This document shows, piece by piece, positions 15,494 to 22,777 of a stretch of 23,158 bases of DNA. The DNA is from JAGTVB01 sp964624765 (GTDB lineage: Bacteria > Pseudomonadota > Gammaproteobacteria > HK1). A program made the translations under genes and the position numbers. Numbering within the stretch: position 1 is the first letter of the stretch; the number at the start of each line of letters is the position of its first letter. The stretch is from the NCBI GenBank assembly GCA_964624765.1, contig CAZUZO010000042.1, positions 1 through 23,158 on the forward strand, read 5' to 3'. The notes beneath the pieces were generated by a model, which ran no database searches, had not been told where the DNA came from, and was given only the letters and a program-made list of their open reading frames with translations.

Positions 15494-16861
15494 ATGCCAG
15501 CCATGCCGACCCGGTTTCAGTCAGACCTAGAGAATCTCGCCAAGCGTATGCAGCTTGACTATTTTCCAGTGGAATTTGAGGTCGTACCGCCGAGCTTCAT
15601 GATGGAGGTGGCGGTGTACGGCCTACCGGTACGCATGCCACATTGGTCTTTCGGGGTTCGCTATATCCACCAATTGGTACAGCATCGGATGGGGTATTCG
15701 CGCATATTCGAGGTGGTGTTTCCTGGCAACCCTGGCCATGCTTTTCTGGCCAATAATAACTCACAGGCTGAGAACACCTTGGTGTACGCTCATGTCCTCG
15801 GGCATGCTGATTTCTCCAAGAACAACGAGCTCTTTCGCCGCACGCACGAGCAAGTCAGTCACCGCATCGTCGATCTAGCGGCTGGCCATGCACAGCGTAT
15901 CGAGCAGGCTATCGAGAAGCATGGTCGGCACCGCGTGGAACAGGTTTTGGACGCGGCTCTGGCACTCGAGCAGCACATCGATGTGAACAAGGACTTAGAG
16001 CGGCCGTTATTTCCCACCCAACCTGAGGAAAAAACCAAACAGCCGGTCGACAGTTTTCAGAAGCGTTTTGGATCGTTGACCGGCGAGGGGCCAGAAGCGA
16101 CCCTGCATCCGAAAGAACCGCTGCGGTTGCCCATTCCACCGCGCACGGAGTATGACTTGCTGTGGTTCCTTGCCCACTATGCACCGGAGATGGAGGATTG
16201 GGAGCGGGACATCTTTCTGGCCGTGCGCGAGGAGTCGTTTTATTTCTACCCCGTGTTTGCCTGCCAAATCATGAACGAGGGGTGGGCTTCCTATTGGCAC
16301 GCCCGGCTGTTGCGGGAAGCCCATTTCTTGCCTGCCGATGTGTATCTGGACGCCATGAAGGCGCATTCCGATGTCGTGCGTCCAGTGGCTGCTGACAACC
16401 AGGTGTCCCTGTCGGTTAATCCCTATCACCTCGGTTTTGCCATCTGGGACCAGATCGTGGAGCGAGATGGGCTAGAGGCCGCCCGTAAGATCCTGGTTCA
16501 GGAAGACGATTTCAGCTTCATTCGCAATTGGCTCGATGCCGAACTGGCAGAAAAGCTCGATCTTTTCGTCTACGATGCCAAGCGAAACGGGGAAATCAAG
16601 GTCGGGGAGCGAGACATCTATCGCCTACACGAGGCGATCCTCGGGCCTAAATTTAACTTTGGCTCTCCCCGTGTGGGCGTGTCAGAGCTGCGGCGGGACG
16701 GCACCCTTGAGCTGCGCCATGAGTACGAGACAGATGGTCGGGGGCTCGATCTAGAAAGGGCTCATAACGTGGCGCACTATATTCACCGTATCTGGCGGCG
16801 TCCCGTGGTGCTGCAGACGGTGGATGCCCGCGGCGGCCAAAAGACGTTAGTCACAGAGTGA
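15494..16861 (+). CDS. spoVR: SpoVR family protein
   Basis: A 455-aa SpoVR-family protein (E. coli YcgB, about 510 aa; Bacillus SpoVR, sporulation cortex formation). Recognisable blocks are MPHWSFGVRY near residue 50, NEGWASYWHARL in the middle and NPYHLGFAIWD. The open frame extends upstream to 15404 inside yeaH, but the ATG at 15494 is preferred: GAGGA lies about nine bases before it, and the homologous N-terminus starts soon after. Only four bases separate it from the yeaH stop. Its own stop TGA is the left flank of a family-1 repeat that begins at the very next base. The molecular function is unknown; the cluster context implies a stress/starvation role. Confidence 0.94.
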   Translation: MPAMPTRFQSDLENLAKRMQLDYFPVEFEVVPPSFMMEVAVYGLPVRMPHWSFGVRYIHQLVQHRMGYSRIFEVVFPGNPGHAFLANNNSQAENTLVYAHVLGHADFSKNNELFRRTHEQVSHRIVDLAAGHAQRIEQAIEKHGRHRVEQVLDAALALEQHIDVNKDLERPLFPTQPEEKTKQPVDSFQKRFGSLTGEGPEATLHPKEPLRLPIPPRTEYDLLWFLAHYAPEMEDWERDIFLAVREESFYFYPVFACQIMNEGWASYWHARLLREAHFLPADVYLDAMKAHSDVVRPVAADNQVSLSVNPYHLGFAIWDQIVERDGLEAARKILVQEDDFSFIRNWLDAELAEKLDLFVYDAKRNGEIKVGERDIYRLHEAILGPKFNFGSPRVGVSELRRDGTLELRHEYETDGRGLDLERAHNVAHYIHRIWRRPVVLQTVDARGGQKTLVTE

Positions 16862-17003
16862 GGGCTTGTGAAAAAACCTGGCCACACAACCCGATAGCGG
16901 CCTCGGGTGGCGCCCATCCCCCGCTTATCTACTTGATACGTCTCGTCGCTGCGCGCCGTCCACCTGGCTCTCGGCCCGCTCACGACGGTTTTTTCGCAAG
17001 CTC
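16862..17003. repeat. Family-1 MITE-like element, copy 3, between two convergent stop codons
   Basis: A 142-bp copy in the same orientation as copy 1 (GGGCTTGTGAAAAAACC … GGTTTTTTCGCAAGCTC). The left flank TGA is the spoVR stop; the right flank TCA is, on the minus strand, the TGA stop of the 98-aa gene. The element therefore fills the entire intergenic space between two convergent genes. Its palindromic nature makes it a plausible bidirectional transcription barrier (inference). Confidence 0.9.
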
Positions 17004-17300
17004 TCAGTCTTTGTCCTGACTCACCGATGGATGGTTGCGATCGAAGGCCACGACGACCGACTTGCGTGGCTGGTCGGGGAAAAGAGGGCGTTCTTTCATT
17101 GGCGTTCCCGCCGCCTCGGCGAACTCTGCTTGGCGAGCGGCGATCAGCTCGAGACAGTGGCGAATATTGTCACGTGTGCGTTCCGACAGCGGATGGCGCA
17201 GCCCCGGTTTGGTCGTTGTGTCTCGTATCACGTCGATGAGCACCGTCCTCATGACCCGCAATACGCGCTCTTCCGTTGAAAGCCCTTCGGTGTCTTGCAT
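17004..17300 (-). CDS. Hypothetical protein, 98 aa
   Basis: I do not recognise a named domain. The protein is small, charged and probably soluble, with a helical first half (STEERVLRVMRTVL…RDNIRHCLELI) and an ordered-looking end (KSVVVAFDRN); no signal or membrane segment is visible. The open frame runs further upstream (to 17465), but a sigma-70 promoter whose -10 ends at 17329 puts the transcript start just before the ATG at 17300. That rules out the ATG at 17339, which lies between -35 and -10. Its stop codon directly adjoins the family-1 repeat separating it from spoVR. It is a monocistronic, convergent neighbour of the stress operon; the function is unknown. Confidence 0.75.
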   Translation of the reverse strand: MQDTEGLSTEERVLRVMRTVLIDVIRDTTTKPGLRHPLSERTRDNIRHCLELIAARQAEFAEAAGTPMKERPLFPDQPRKSVVVAFDRNHPSVSQDKD

Positions 17301-17328
17301 GTCCTCGTAACCCCTTTTATCTTGGCCC

Positions 17329-17359
17329 ACTATACCAGACATTCCGCTCGCCTTGTCAA
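17329..17359 (-). promoter_or_regulatory. Sigma-70 promoter of the 98-aa gene
   Basis: On the minus strand there is a perfect -35 TTGACA (plus 17354–17359) and an extended -10 TGGTATAGT (TATAGT at plus 17329–17334), with a 19-bp spacer. The spacer is slightly long, but the TGn extension compensates. Transcription would start near 17321, leaving a leader of about 20 nt that contains AAGGGG before the ATG. Confidence 0.7.
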
Positions 17360-17886
17360 CACGCATCCTGCCAATACCAGGGTCAATTCGTCCTGCTGGC
17401 CAACCCGTTGAGTCCAGATGAATCCGTCCGTCATTCCGGCTAGGAAGCCGGAATCCAGTCGCCAAGGATGGCTATTACGGTCGAGCAATCGGCCGTGGTC
17501 ATCGTTTCGTCAGGGTTGCTTTGGAGCACACCGTTGGCGCCCAAGCCTTCGGCAGCCGAACCCCTTGGTGCAAGGGTGTGTGCGGCAAGGATGCTGGACC
17601 CAAGCCGGCAGGGGTGGCTCCACGGCGTCCCTTGCTTGCCCCAAAGGCAAAGGTCATCAAGCTGCCGAAACGATGCCTAACGCCGAGCACGATCCATACG
17701 TTGACAGATCTTGACGCGGGACTTTCGTGTTACAGCCTTGATCTTCGGTCATCTTTCTGAGAGGCTCCCTTAACGCTGCCTGTAAACACAGGTATGGGGT
17801 CAGTGGCACCGTCGGGCTTACGCCGAGTGAGAAGCATGTCGATGGCCGCCGCGCGGCAGGGCACATCATGTTGGAAACACGGCACA
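17360..17886. other. Gene-poor spacer before aroB
   Basis: About 530 bp without a confident gene. It contains the palindrome at 17433–17454 and several overlapping short frames on both strands around 17470–17760 with no recognisable domain; one (17521–17760, plus) has a basic, Pro/Lys-rich composition. I could not define an aroB promoter by eye. No aroK precedes aroB, although these genes are adjacent in many gammaproteobacteria. Confidence 0.4.
17433..17454. repeat. Dispersed palindrome ATTCCGGC…GCCGGAAT
   Basis: A perfect 8-bp inverted repeat with a 6-base loop, within GTCATTCCGGC…GCCGGAATCCAG. Palindromes of this wording occur as dispersed intergenic repeats in many proteobacteria (general knowledge). 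It is unrelated to families 1 and 2. Confidence 0.7.
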
Positions 17887-18993
17887 ATGGGTGACACCTC
17901 GGTCTCGGTCGTCCTTAACGTCGATCTCGGCGATCGCAGCTATCCCATCCACATCGGTCCTGGACTGCTACAACAGGCCGGGGTGGTCGTGTCGCACCTT
18001 GCCCAGAAGCGAGTCGCGATCGTGACCAATAACACGGTGGGCCCGCTGTATCTTGACCGACTGAGCCAAACCTTGACGAGCGCGGGGGTAGCGGTGACCC
18101 CCATCGTGCTGCCGGATGGTGAGGCCTACAAGGATTGGCCAACCCTGAACGTGATCTTTGACGAGCTGCTGAGAACTCGGGCGGAGCGCAAAACGACTCT
18201 GATGGCCCTGGGTGGCGGTGTGATCGGCGATATGACGGGTTTTGCTGCCGCCTGTTATCAACGCGGCGTGCCGTTCATTCAAGTGCCGACGACATTGCTG
18301 GCGCAGGTCGACTCTTCGGTCGGTGGCAAGACCGGCATCAATCACCCGCTGGGCAAAAACATGATCGGCGCCTTTTATCAGCCTAGGGTAGTGCTGGCGG
18401 ATACCGACACCCTCAACACGTTACCACCCAGAGAATTGTCCGCTGGGTTAGCGGAGGTCATCAAGTATGGGCTGATCCGAGATCGGGCATTTTTCCAATG
18501 GCTGGAAGCCAATATGGAGAAATTGCGCGTGCTCGATACGGACGCGACCCGTCATGCCATTTACCGTTCTTGCGCGATCAAGGCTCAAGTGGTGGCCGAG
18601 GACGAGCGCGAAGGCGGTATCCGTGCCATGCTTAATTTGGGGCATACCTTTGGCCATGCCATCGAAGCGGGTATGGGTTACGGACATTGGTTGCACGGCG
18701 AGGCGGTGGCAGCAGGTATGGTGCTAGCGGCCGACGCCTCGCGGCGCAAGCATTGGCTGACTGAAGTGGATGTGGAACGGATTCGGGCGCTGGTTCGGCG
18801 TGCCGGCTTACCAGACACCGCCCCGGATCTGGGTGAAGATACTTACCTCGATTACATGCGGCACGACAAGAAGGTCGAAGCGGGAACAATCCGTTTCGTG
18901 TTGCTGAAGGAAATCGGCCAAGCGGTGATCACTTCGGATCTGCCGGAAGCGGATTTGCGCCGCACCTTGAGAGGTTACGTAAAGCCTGTTTGA
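17887..18993 (+). CDS. aroB: 3-dehydroquinate synthase
   Basis: A 368-aa AroB, which converts DAHP to 3-dehydroquinate in the second step of the shikimate pathway; it is NAD- and metal-dependent and cytoplasmic. The NAD-binding glycines GGGVIGD are at 109–115, followed by PTTLLAQVDSSVGGKTGIN (134–152). The likely metal ligands are Glu190, His253 (LGHTFGHA) and His270 (WLHGEAVA), with catalytic Lys193 in EVIKYG. The frame is open from 17794, but the ATG at 17887 gives the family N-terminus (VSVVLNVDLGDRSYPIHIG). The ribosome binding site is weak. The gene is complete and looks functional. Confidence 0.96.
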   Translation: MGDTSVSVVLNVDLGDRSYPIHIGPGLLQQAGVVVSHLAQKRVAIVTNNTVGPLYLDRLSQTLTSAGVAVTPIVLPDGEAYKDWPTLNVIFDELLRTRAERKTTLMALGGGVIGDMTGFAAACYQRGVPFIQVPTTLLAQVDSSVGGKTGINHPLGKNMIGAFYQPRVVLADTDTLNTLPPRELSAGLAEVIKYGLIRDRAFFQWLEANMEKLRVLDTDATRHAIYRSCAIKAQVVAEDEREGGIRAMLNLGHTFGHAIEAGMGYGHWLHGEAVAAGMVLAADASRRKHWLTEVDVERIRALVRRAGLPDTAPDLGEDTYLDYMRHDKKVEAGTIRFVLLKEIGQAVITSDLPEADLRRTLRGYVKPV

Positions 18994-19008
18994 TCGGTCT
19001 GGGCTGCC

Positions 19009-19030
19009 AGCCGCCTTGAGCTTGGCGGCT
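19009..19030 (+). terminator. Hairpin after aroB, no T-tract
   Basis: AGCCGCC (19009–19015) pairs perfectly with GGCGGCT (19024–19030) across an 8-base loop, 16 bp after the aroB stop. No T run follows, so it may stabilise a 3' end rather than act as an intrinsic terminator. Confidence 0.3.
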
Positions 19031-19081
19031 TCGCGCCGACTGCGGCGACGCCACCATTGGCACCGACGGTAGGCCTTTCCG

Positions 19082-19200
19082 GTGTCTGAACCGGCTGTGA
19101 AACGATTCACCTTTGACGACATTGAGAAGCCCGAAGAACGCGGCGACAGCCTGCGCTACGAACTTTGGGATGGCAAGTCGGTGGCCATGCCCCGAGAACC
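19082..19200 (+). pseudogene. Truncated Uma2-like endonuclease N-terminus
   Basis: A GTG-initiated frame encodes FTFDDIEKPEERGD, then RYELWDGKSVAMP. The order F-T-x-D-D … P-E-x-x … RYEL-x-DG-x-x-x-MP resembles the N-terminus of Uma2 (DUF820) family putative nucleases. It breaks off where the REP-like tandem repeat starts at 19201, and nothing of the rest of the domain follows. I judge it a remnant cut by the element at 19201–19521. Confidence 0.4.
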
Positions 19201-19242
19201 GACGCACACAGAAGGGGTCACGACGCACACAGAAGGGGTCAC
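19201..19242. repeat. Tandem 2 x 21-bp repeat
   Basis: The unit GACGCACACAGAAGGGGTCAC occurs twice with no mismatch (19201–19221 and 19222–19242). It contains the AAGGGGTCAC half of the REP-like sequence and forms the boundary between the Uma2-like remnant and the transposase-like remnant. Confidence 0.9.
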
Positions 19243-19521
19243 GTCTTGGAGCGTTTATCTGCTGACGGCGTATTAAGTATCTGACTGATCGGGGCGTCAT
19301 GCCGATCCATGGCGGATGCGATCGCGGTGAGCGTGTCACCATGCTCTACGTGTGCCGCGCGGCTAAGCGGGTGGCGTTTCTCGGGCGACCTGGCTTCTGG
19401 CTGGTTGCGCATGTCCACGGCTTGTGACAGGGTACACGGCATCGGGGTACTCACTTCGCAGCTGTCTTGCCATGCATCGACGATTACCGATGGACTCCTA
19501 TAAGTCAAGACGTGACCCCTT
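19233..19521 (-). mobile_element. Degenerate REP-associated tyrosine transposase (RAYT)-like remnant flanked by inverted REPs
   Basis: A perfect 16-bp sequence AAGGGGTCACGTCTTG (19233–19248) reappears inverted at 19506–19521. Between them, a minus-strand frame (19239–19508) ends in …LTAIASAMDRHDAPISQIL…KRSKT-stop, where the terminal KT-stop is encoded by the REP sequence itself (AAGACGTGA). From family knowledge, Y1/REP-associated transposases often end in a helix-turn-helix-like segment and a Lys-Thr-stop overlapping the GTC(A/C)GACC-type repeat. Only about 90 codons remain and the catalytic HUH region is missing, so this would be an inactive relic. Confidence 0.5.
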
Positions 19522-19523
19522 AG

Positions 19524-19550
19524 CCCTCACGACGGTTTTTTCACAACCTC
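19524..19550. repeat. Family-1 repeat fragment at the stop of the 385-aa gene
   Basis: CTCACGACGGTTTTTTCACAACCTC matches the right end of family-1 copy 3. It is directly followed by TCA, which on the minus strand is the TGA stop codon of the 385-aa gene. The rest of the element is replaced by the REP-like sequence ending at 19521. Confidence 0.8.
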
Positions 19551-20708
19551 TCAGTCGACGAGCTGCGCTTTTTGTAGCCGCGCTGCAAGAGCACTCTTCT
19601 TCGCGTGCTCGCGGTACAAAGCGCTCATCCGCTGCGAGAACTTGGTGCGGGTGCCGCGCCTGTCGGCGAGATCACGCAGATCACGGAGCAGTGTGACTGC
19701 CTGGTCATAAGGTTTTGCCATTCGCATGGCAATGAGCTGTTCGACCTGGACCCAGAGTTGCTGCTCCTTACCAACGAGTGATTTCAGGTACGCTTCGCGC
19801 TTTTCGGCCAGCTCCCGTTCACGCAGGGCTTTCGCCCGCGCGCGTTCCTCGGCCTCTTTCTGCATTCTCGCCTCGGCGATCTCCTCGGCTCTGACGAGAA
19901 GCACGGCAACACTTCGCTGATTGCCACGGCGGTCTCGTCTGCCTGTAGGCTTCGCGCCCCGTATGTCGCGAAGAGCGCGCTGTCTAAACAGGGCGGCGGC
20001 ATGGGGGTTCTCGCCTTCAAGCAAGCTTGTGAGGACGGCATCCTTATCCGCGGCCGGAAATTGGGCCAGCCAGCGGACGATATCTTGCCTCGACAGGCTC
20101 AAGTCTGCATTTGGCTCACTACACTCGGCTGCGGCCGCGATGAGATCCTCGTCGATGCCGAGAAAATTCACGAGGCTTTGAAGCGGCGCATTCAACTCTG
20201 ACAATCCAGGCGGCACGGGCGGTTCCAAAGCCGCCTCTTGGAGTTCATCTTGCTGAGCGCCGAGCAGCCATCCAAGGTACAGACAGCGATGATCGCCCTG
20301 CACCAGGTCTCCTCGCAAGGGCAGCAACGATCCGAGACAACCCTCGCCCTCGACCCACTCGGGGGCTTCGATTTCGGCACGAAAAGAAAGGATGACATGA
20401 TCGCCGTGAGCGTGTAGCGACAATGCATCGCCGGCACAGTAACGGGATAGTGCATCGGGCTCCAATAGTTTCTTCGGTACGCGAAGCATGAACCAGCGGC
20501 TACCCCAATTGGCTAGGTAGAGGAAGGCATCAAAGTATTCTTGCACCCATTTTTTGGGCTCGCCCTTGAAGTCGCCCCAATTGTAGACATTCACGAAGCT
20601 GCTCGGCGTAATCTGCGCCCGGGACGAGTAATGCCTGAGTTTGGCTATTTGTTCTTGGGTCAGCCGGCGGTCCAAAGCCTGGAATTCGTAGTATTGATAT
20701 TCGCTCAT
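19551..20708 (-). CDS. Hypothetical protein, 385 aa, with charged helical segment
   Basis: I do not recognise a named family. The first ~120 residues look globular and aromatic-rich (SEYQYYEFQALDR, NVYNWGDFKG, YFDAFLYLANWG). The middle (about 160–260) is mixed, and about 266–315 is a highly charged Ala/Glu/Arg-rich helix, probably coiled coil. The end is basic. No catalytic motif, signal peptide or membrane segment is visible. The start is strongly supported by GGAGGAGG (plus 20712–20719) a few bases upstream. It sits at the edge of an accessory region next to DUF1828/DUF1829 and DUF499-type genes, so a role in defence or mobile-element biology is possible but only by association. Its stop codon coincides with the flank of a family-1 fragment. 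Confidence 0.75.
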   Translation of the reverse strand: MSEYQYYEFQALDRRLTQEQIAKLRHYSSRAQITPSSFVNVYNWGDFKGEPKKWVQEYFDAFLYLANWGSRWFMLRVPKKLLEPDALSRYCAGDALSLHAHGDHVILSFRAEIEAPEWVEGEGCLGSLLPLRGDLVQGDHRCLYLGWLLGAQQDELQEAALEPPVPPGLSELNAPLQSLVNFLGIDEDLIAAAAECSEPNADLSLSRQDIVRWLAQFPAADKDAVLTSLLEGENPHAAALFRQRALRDIRGAKPTGRRDRRGNQRSVAVLLVRAEEIAEARMQKEAEERARAKALRERELAEKREAYLKSLVGKEQQLWVQVEQLIAMRMAKPYDQAVTLLRDLRDLADRRGTRTKFSQRMSALYREHAKKSALAARLQKAQLVD

Positions 20709-21003
20709 GCACCTCCTCCAACCAGGGATAACTCACACAACGGCTTCGGCTTCCGGGCCCCGCAACGTTGGCCGGCGCTTGGGAGTCTTCTTCTCCTCGT
20801 CGCGGACTCTCGGGAGCGATCGCAACTTCGATCTGCCGGATGGACAGGAACACGGCGATCGGATCAGGCCGGCTCGGAGGGCACCACTGACTCACTTCAG
20901 GGTTCGAATCCAAAGTCGGCGTGTAAAGGACCGTATTCGGCTTCGTATCCGCCACAACGCTAAGACAGCAGCCTATACCGTTGGTGCATCGGTGTGGCAC
21001 CGA
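20709..21003. other. Spacer between the 385-aa gene and the DUF1828/DUF1829 gene
   Basis: 295 bp with no gene I can support apart from the strong ribosome binding site at 20712–20719. GGTTCGAATCC at about 20901 mimics a tRNA T-loop, but the flanking bases do not pair into a T-stem. Confidence 0.4.
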
Positions 21004-21783
21004 CTATGCTGCCTCTGAGAGGAGCCGTTCAAACTTGTCCGGTCGTGACCAGTGCGCGATGCTGGAAAGCCCCTCTACCAGTCGAAAGTCCTCTTCGGCC
21101 CAGACATCCACAGCATCGTCGAAAAGGGAGATGAAGCGAAGTGCTTCCGGGCCTGCCGCGAGGTGGTTCAGATCGTACCAGGCCGCGACCACGTGCTCAG
21201 TTACCGAGCGGGCCGCCGAACGGTTGCCCGTACTCAACACATAGACGAGAGAGCTTTGTACCGGAGTGCGGACGTGGAAGTCAACGTTCCAGCTGCGACC
21301 GGAACGCCCGGCGAGTTTTTCGGAGCGAGCAAAGGACAGCCCTCGTTCCATCAGAAAATCCGCAATCTCGTCAGAAATCGACTCCACCGCTCGACTGCGA
21401 AAGGTAAACCACAGGTCCGAAACCCGCAATGCCGCCTGAGCAACGCGAGTCACCACCGCCGCCAACGACTCATCCTGACGACAACGCGCCTGTAGCATGC
21501 CACGGTAGAATTCCACCCCGTGGGTTAGACAAGCATCTTCGATCAGTTGACGCTGCTTCGGGGAGCGGCGTACGGCGACCGACTGCATTCGTAGCCAGCG
21601 AGTGGTCTCGGCGAGATCCGTCACAGTGATCACATCACCTTCAGACTTGCAAAAGAGATCGATGTTATCGCCATCGGGATACAAATAGGGCGTACGAACG
21701 CGCTGATAGGGGCCATGCTCCGTGCAGGTAAAGAGTTCGCCAAGGCGCATCCGGAACACTTCGCACAGCGTGCTTTCGTTCAT
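21004..21783 (-). CDS. DUF1828/DUF1829 domain protein
   Basis: A 259-aa protein. The N-terminal half contains YPDGDNIDLFCKSEGD…VTDLAETTRWL (about 35–65), the hallmark of DUF1828. The C-terminal half (about 155–255), with VDFHV, LSTGNRSAARSVTEHVVAAWYDL and FDDAVDVWAEED, fits DUF1829. The biochemical function of these domains is not established to my knowledge; they are frequent in prophage and defence neighbourhoods. The ATG overlaps the stop of the upstream gene in an ATGA tetranucleotide (21780–21783), which implies coupled translation in a fixed ratio. No membrane or signal segment is visible. Confidence 0.8.
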   Translation of the reverse strand: MNESTLCEVFRMRLGELFTCTEHGPYQRVRTPYLYPDGDNIDLFCKSEGDVITVTDLAETTRWLRMQSVAVRRSPKQRQLIEDACLTHGVEFYRGMLQARCRQDESLAAVVTRVAQAALRVSDLWFTFRSRAVESISDEIADFLMERGLSFARSEKLAGRSGRSWNVDFHVRTPVQSSLVYVLSTGNRSAARSVTEHVVAAWYDLNHLAAGPEALRFISLFDDAVDVWAEEDFRLVEGLSSIAHWSRPDKFERLLSEAA

Positions 21784-22286
21784 AAAAACAGCTCCTCCTG
21801 CGGTGCCGGTCGCGCCAAGTTGCCTCTATGTACGATCCGAGCCTCTTCGCAAAACTGCGCCCATACCGCCACTGGGTCAGAGAGCGGCGCCGTGATGTCC
21901 TGCGGTTGATAAGCCTCCTTGTCTCGAAACCGCTCGCTCCAGCAGTGTTTGTGGTTCTCGCCGACCGGCGTGCAGGCGCGGTTATGGTGGTCTTTGCCCA
22001 TGTCTAGCGCATAGATGCGTCCTTCCGGCTTAAGTATGAGCGCATACGTCAGTGCACCGGCGAGGCAGTTGTAGCTGCCGCGGACGAACAGCGGCCACCC
22101 CGAATCGGAACGCACTTCGGCCCGGAACTCCAGGACGGGTGAATGATCCTCGTCTTCAACCCAACCGATGTCGCCCTCAATCTGTTTGGATGAGTCCTCC
22201 AGAATGGATGCAAATTGCACATTGGTCAGTGGCATGTTTGTTGTTCTCTGTTGCGGTTCTTTGAGCGTCCTCCACGAGGATGCCAT
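21780..22286 (-). CDS. DUF6978-like protein
   Basis: A 168-aa protein with a block of conserved-looking His/Cys residues (LDMGKDHHNRACTP, ENHKHCW, EAYQPQDIT) and an end with WAQFCEEARI. This resembles the DUF6978 family, though that assignment is from memory. The His/Cys block could bind metal (inference). The ATG at 22286 is chosen because AAGGAGG lies just upstream, although the spacing is short. A TTG at 22313 and an ATG at 22235 are in frame, and the latter begins nearer the apparent domain (PLTNVQFASIL). It is first of a two-gene unit with the DUF1828/DUF1829 gene through a 4-bp ATGA overlap, so the two products probably act together. Confidence 0.65.
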   Translation of the reverse strand: MASSWRTLKEPQQRTTNMPLTNVQFASILEDSSKQIEGDIGWVEDEDHSPVLEFRAEVRSDSGWPLFVRGSYNCLAGALTYALILKPEGRIYALDMGKDHHNRACTPVGENHKHCWSERFRDKEAYQPQDITAPLSDPVAVWAQFCEEARIVHRGNLARPAPQEELFL

Positions 22287-22777
22287 CTCCCTCCTTGCGG
22301 AATCAATCTCCAAACTTCTTCAAGCTTAGATGAGATTTAAAGGCTAGACAGGAATGGTCGATACGCGTCCGTGCAGGACAACTCCAGTGGAGGGAAGGTT
22401 ATGGCACCCTGCCGAGCAAGGACGACTCTGACATGGAAGCAGGCAAATAGTGAGCGGCCGCGGATTCAAAGCCAGGCCAGGCAGTGTATTGCGCGGTGTT
22501 GTCTGCTGCTGGGGGAGCTGAGAGTCACCCGCCTGACCTAGCAGTTTTCCCACATGGACTTACCTATCTCAGGCATGGACCGCCCAATCGCACACAGCGA
22601 TACCTTCCACTGTGATCGTGTCTCACGCGTCACTTTTTCCCATCCGCGGTTCAAGGTGATCGATTGGTGCGGCGAGTTTGGCCGCGCCGGTGCCCTGACT
22701 CGCGGTTTTCGTCCCTGCGCTGAAATGTCCCCCCGTCAAGCGAGTCGAGCAACGCCCCCAATGCGAGGCACTCCCCT
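22287..22777. other. Divergent intergenic region before the DUF499-type gene
   Basis: About 490 bp between divergently transcribed genes. Short frames exist on both strands (22344–22553 minus; 22554–22781 plus), but none has a recognisable domain or a good ribosome binding site. The stretch must hold the promoters of both neighbours; I could not identify them with confidence. A degenerate mobile element is possible. Confidence 0.35.

Noticed and set aside
5468..17003. CRISPR-like interpretation of the recurring repeats
   Set aside because: Copies are kilobases apart, inverted-repeat in structure and separated by genes, with no regular spacers.
20895..20920. GGTTCGAATCC resembling a tRNA T-loop, possibly an attachment site
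   Set aside because: The flanking bases do not form a five-pair T-stem, there is no acceptor or anticodon arm, and no matching direct repeat was seen.
20530..21000. 156-codon minus-strand frame overlapping the start of the 385-aa gene
   Set aside because: It overlaps the well-supported start and ribosome binding site of the 385-aa gene in another frame and shows no domain.
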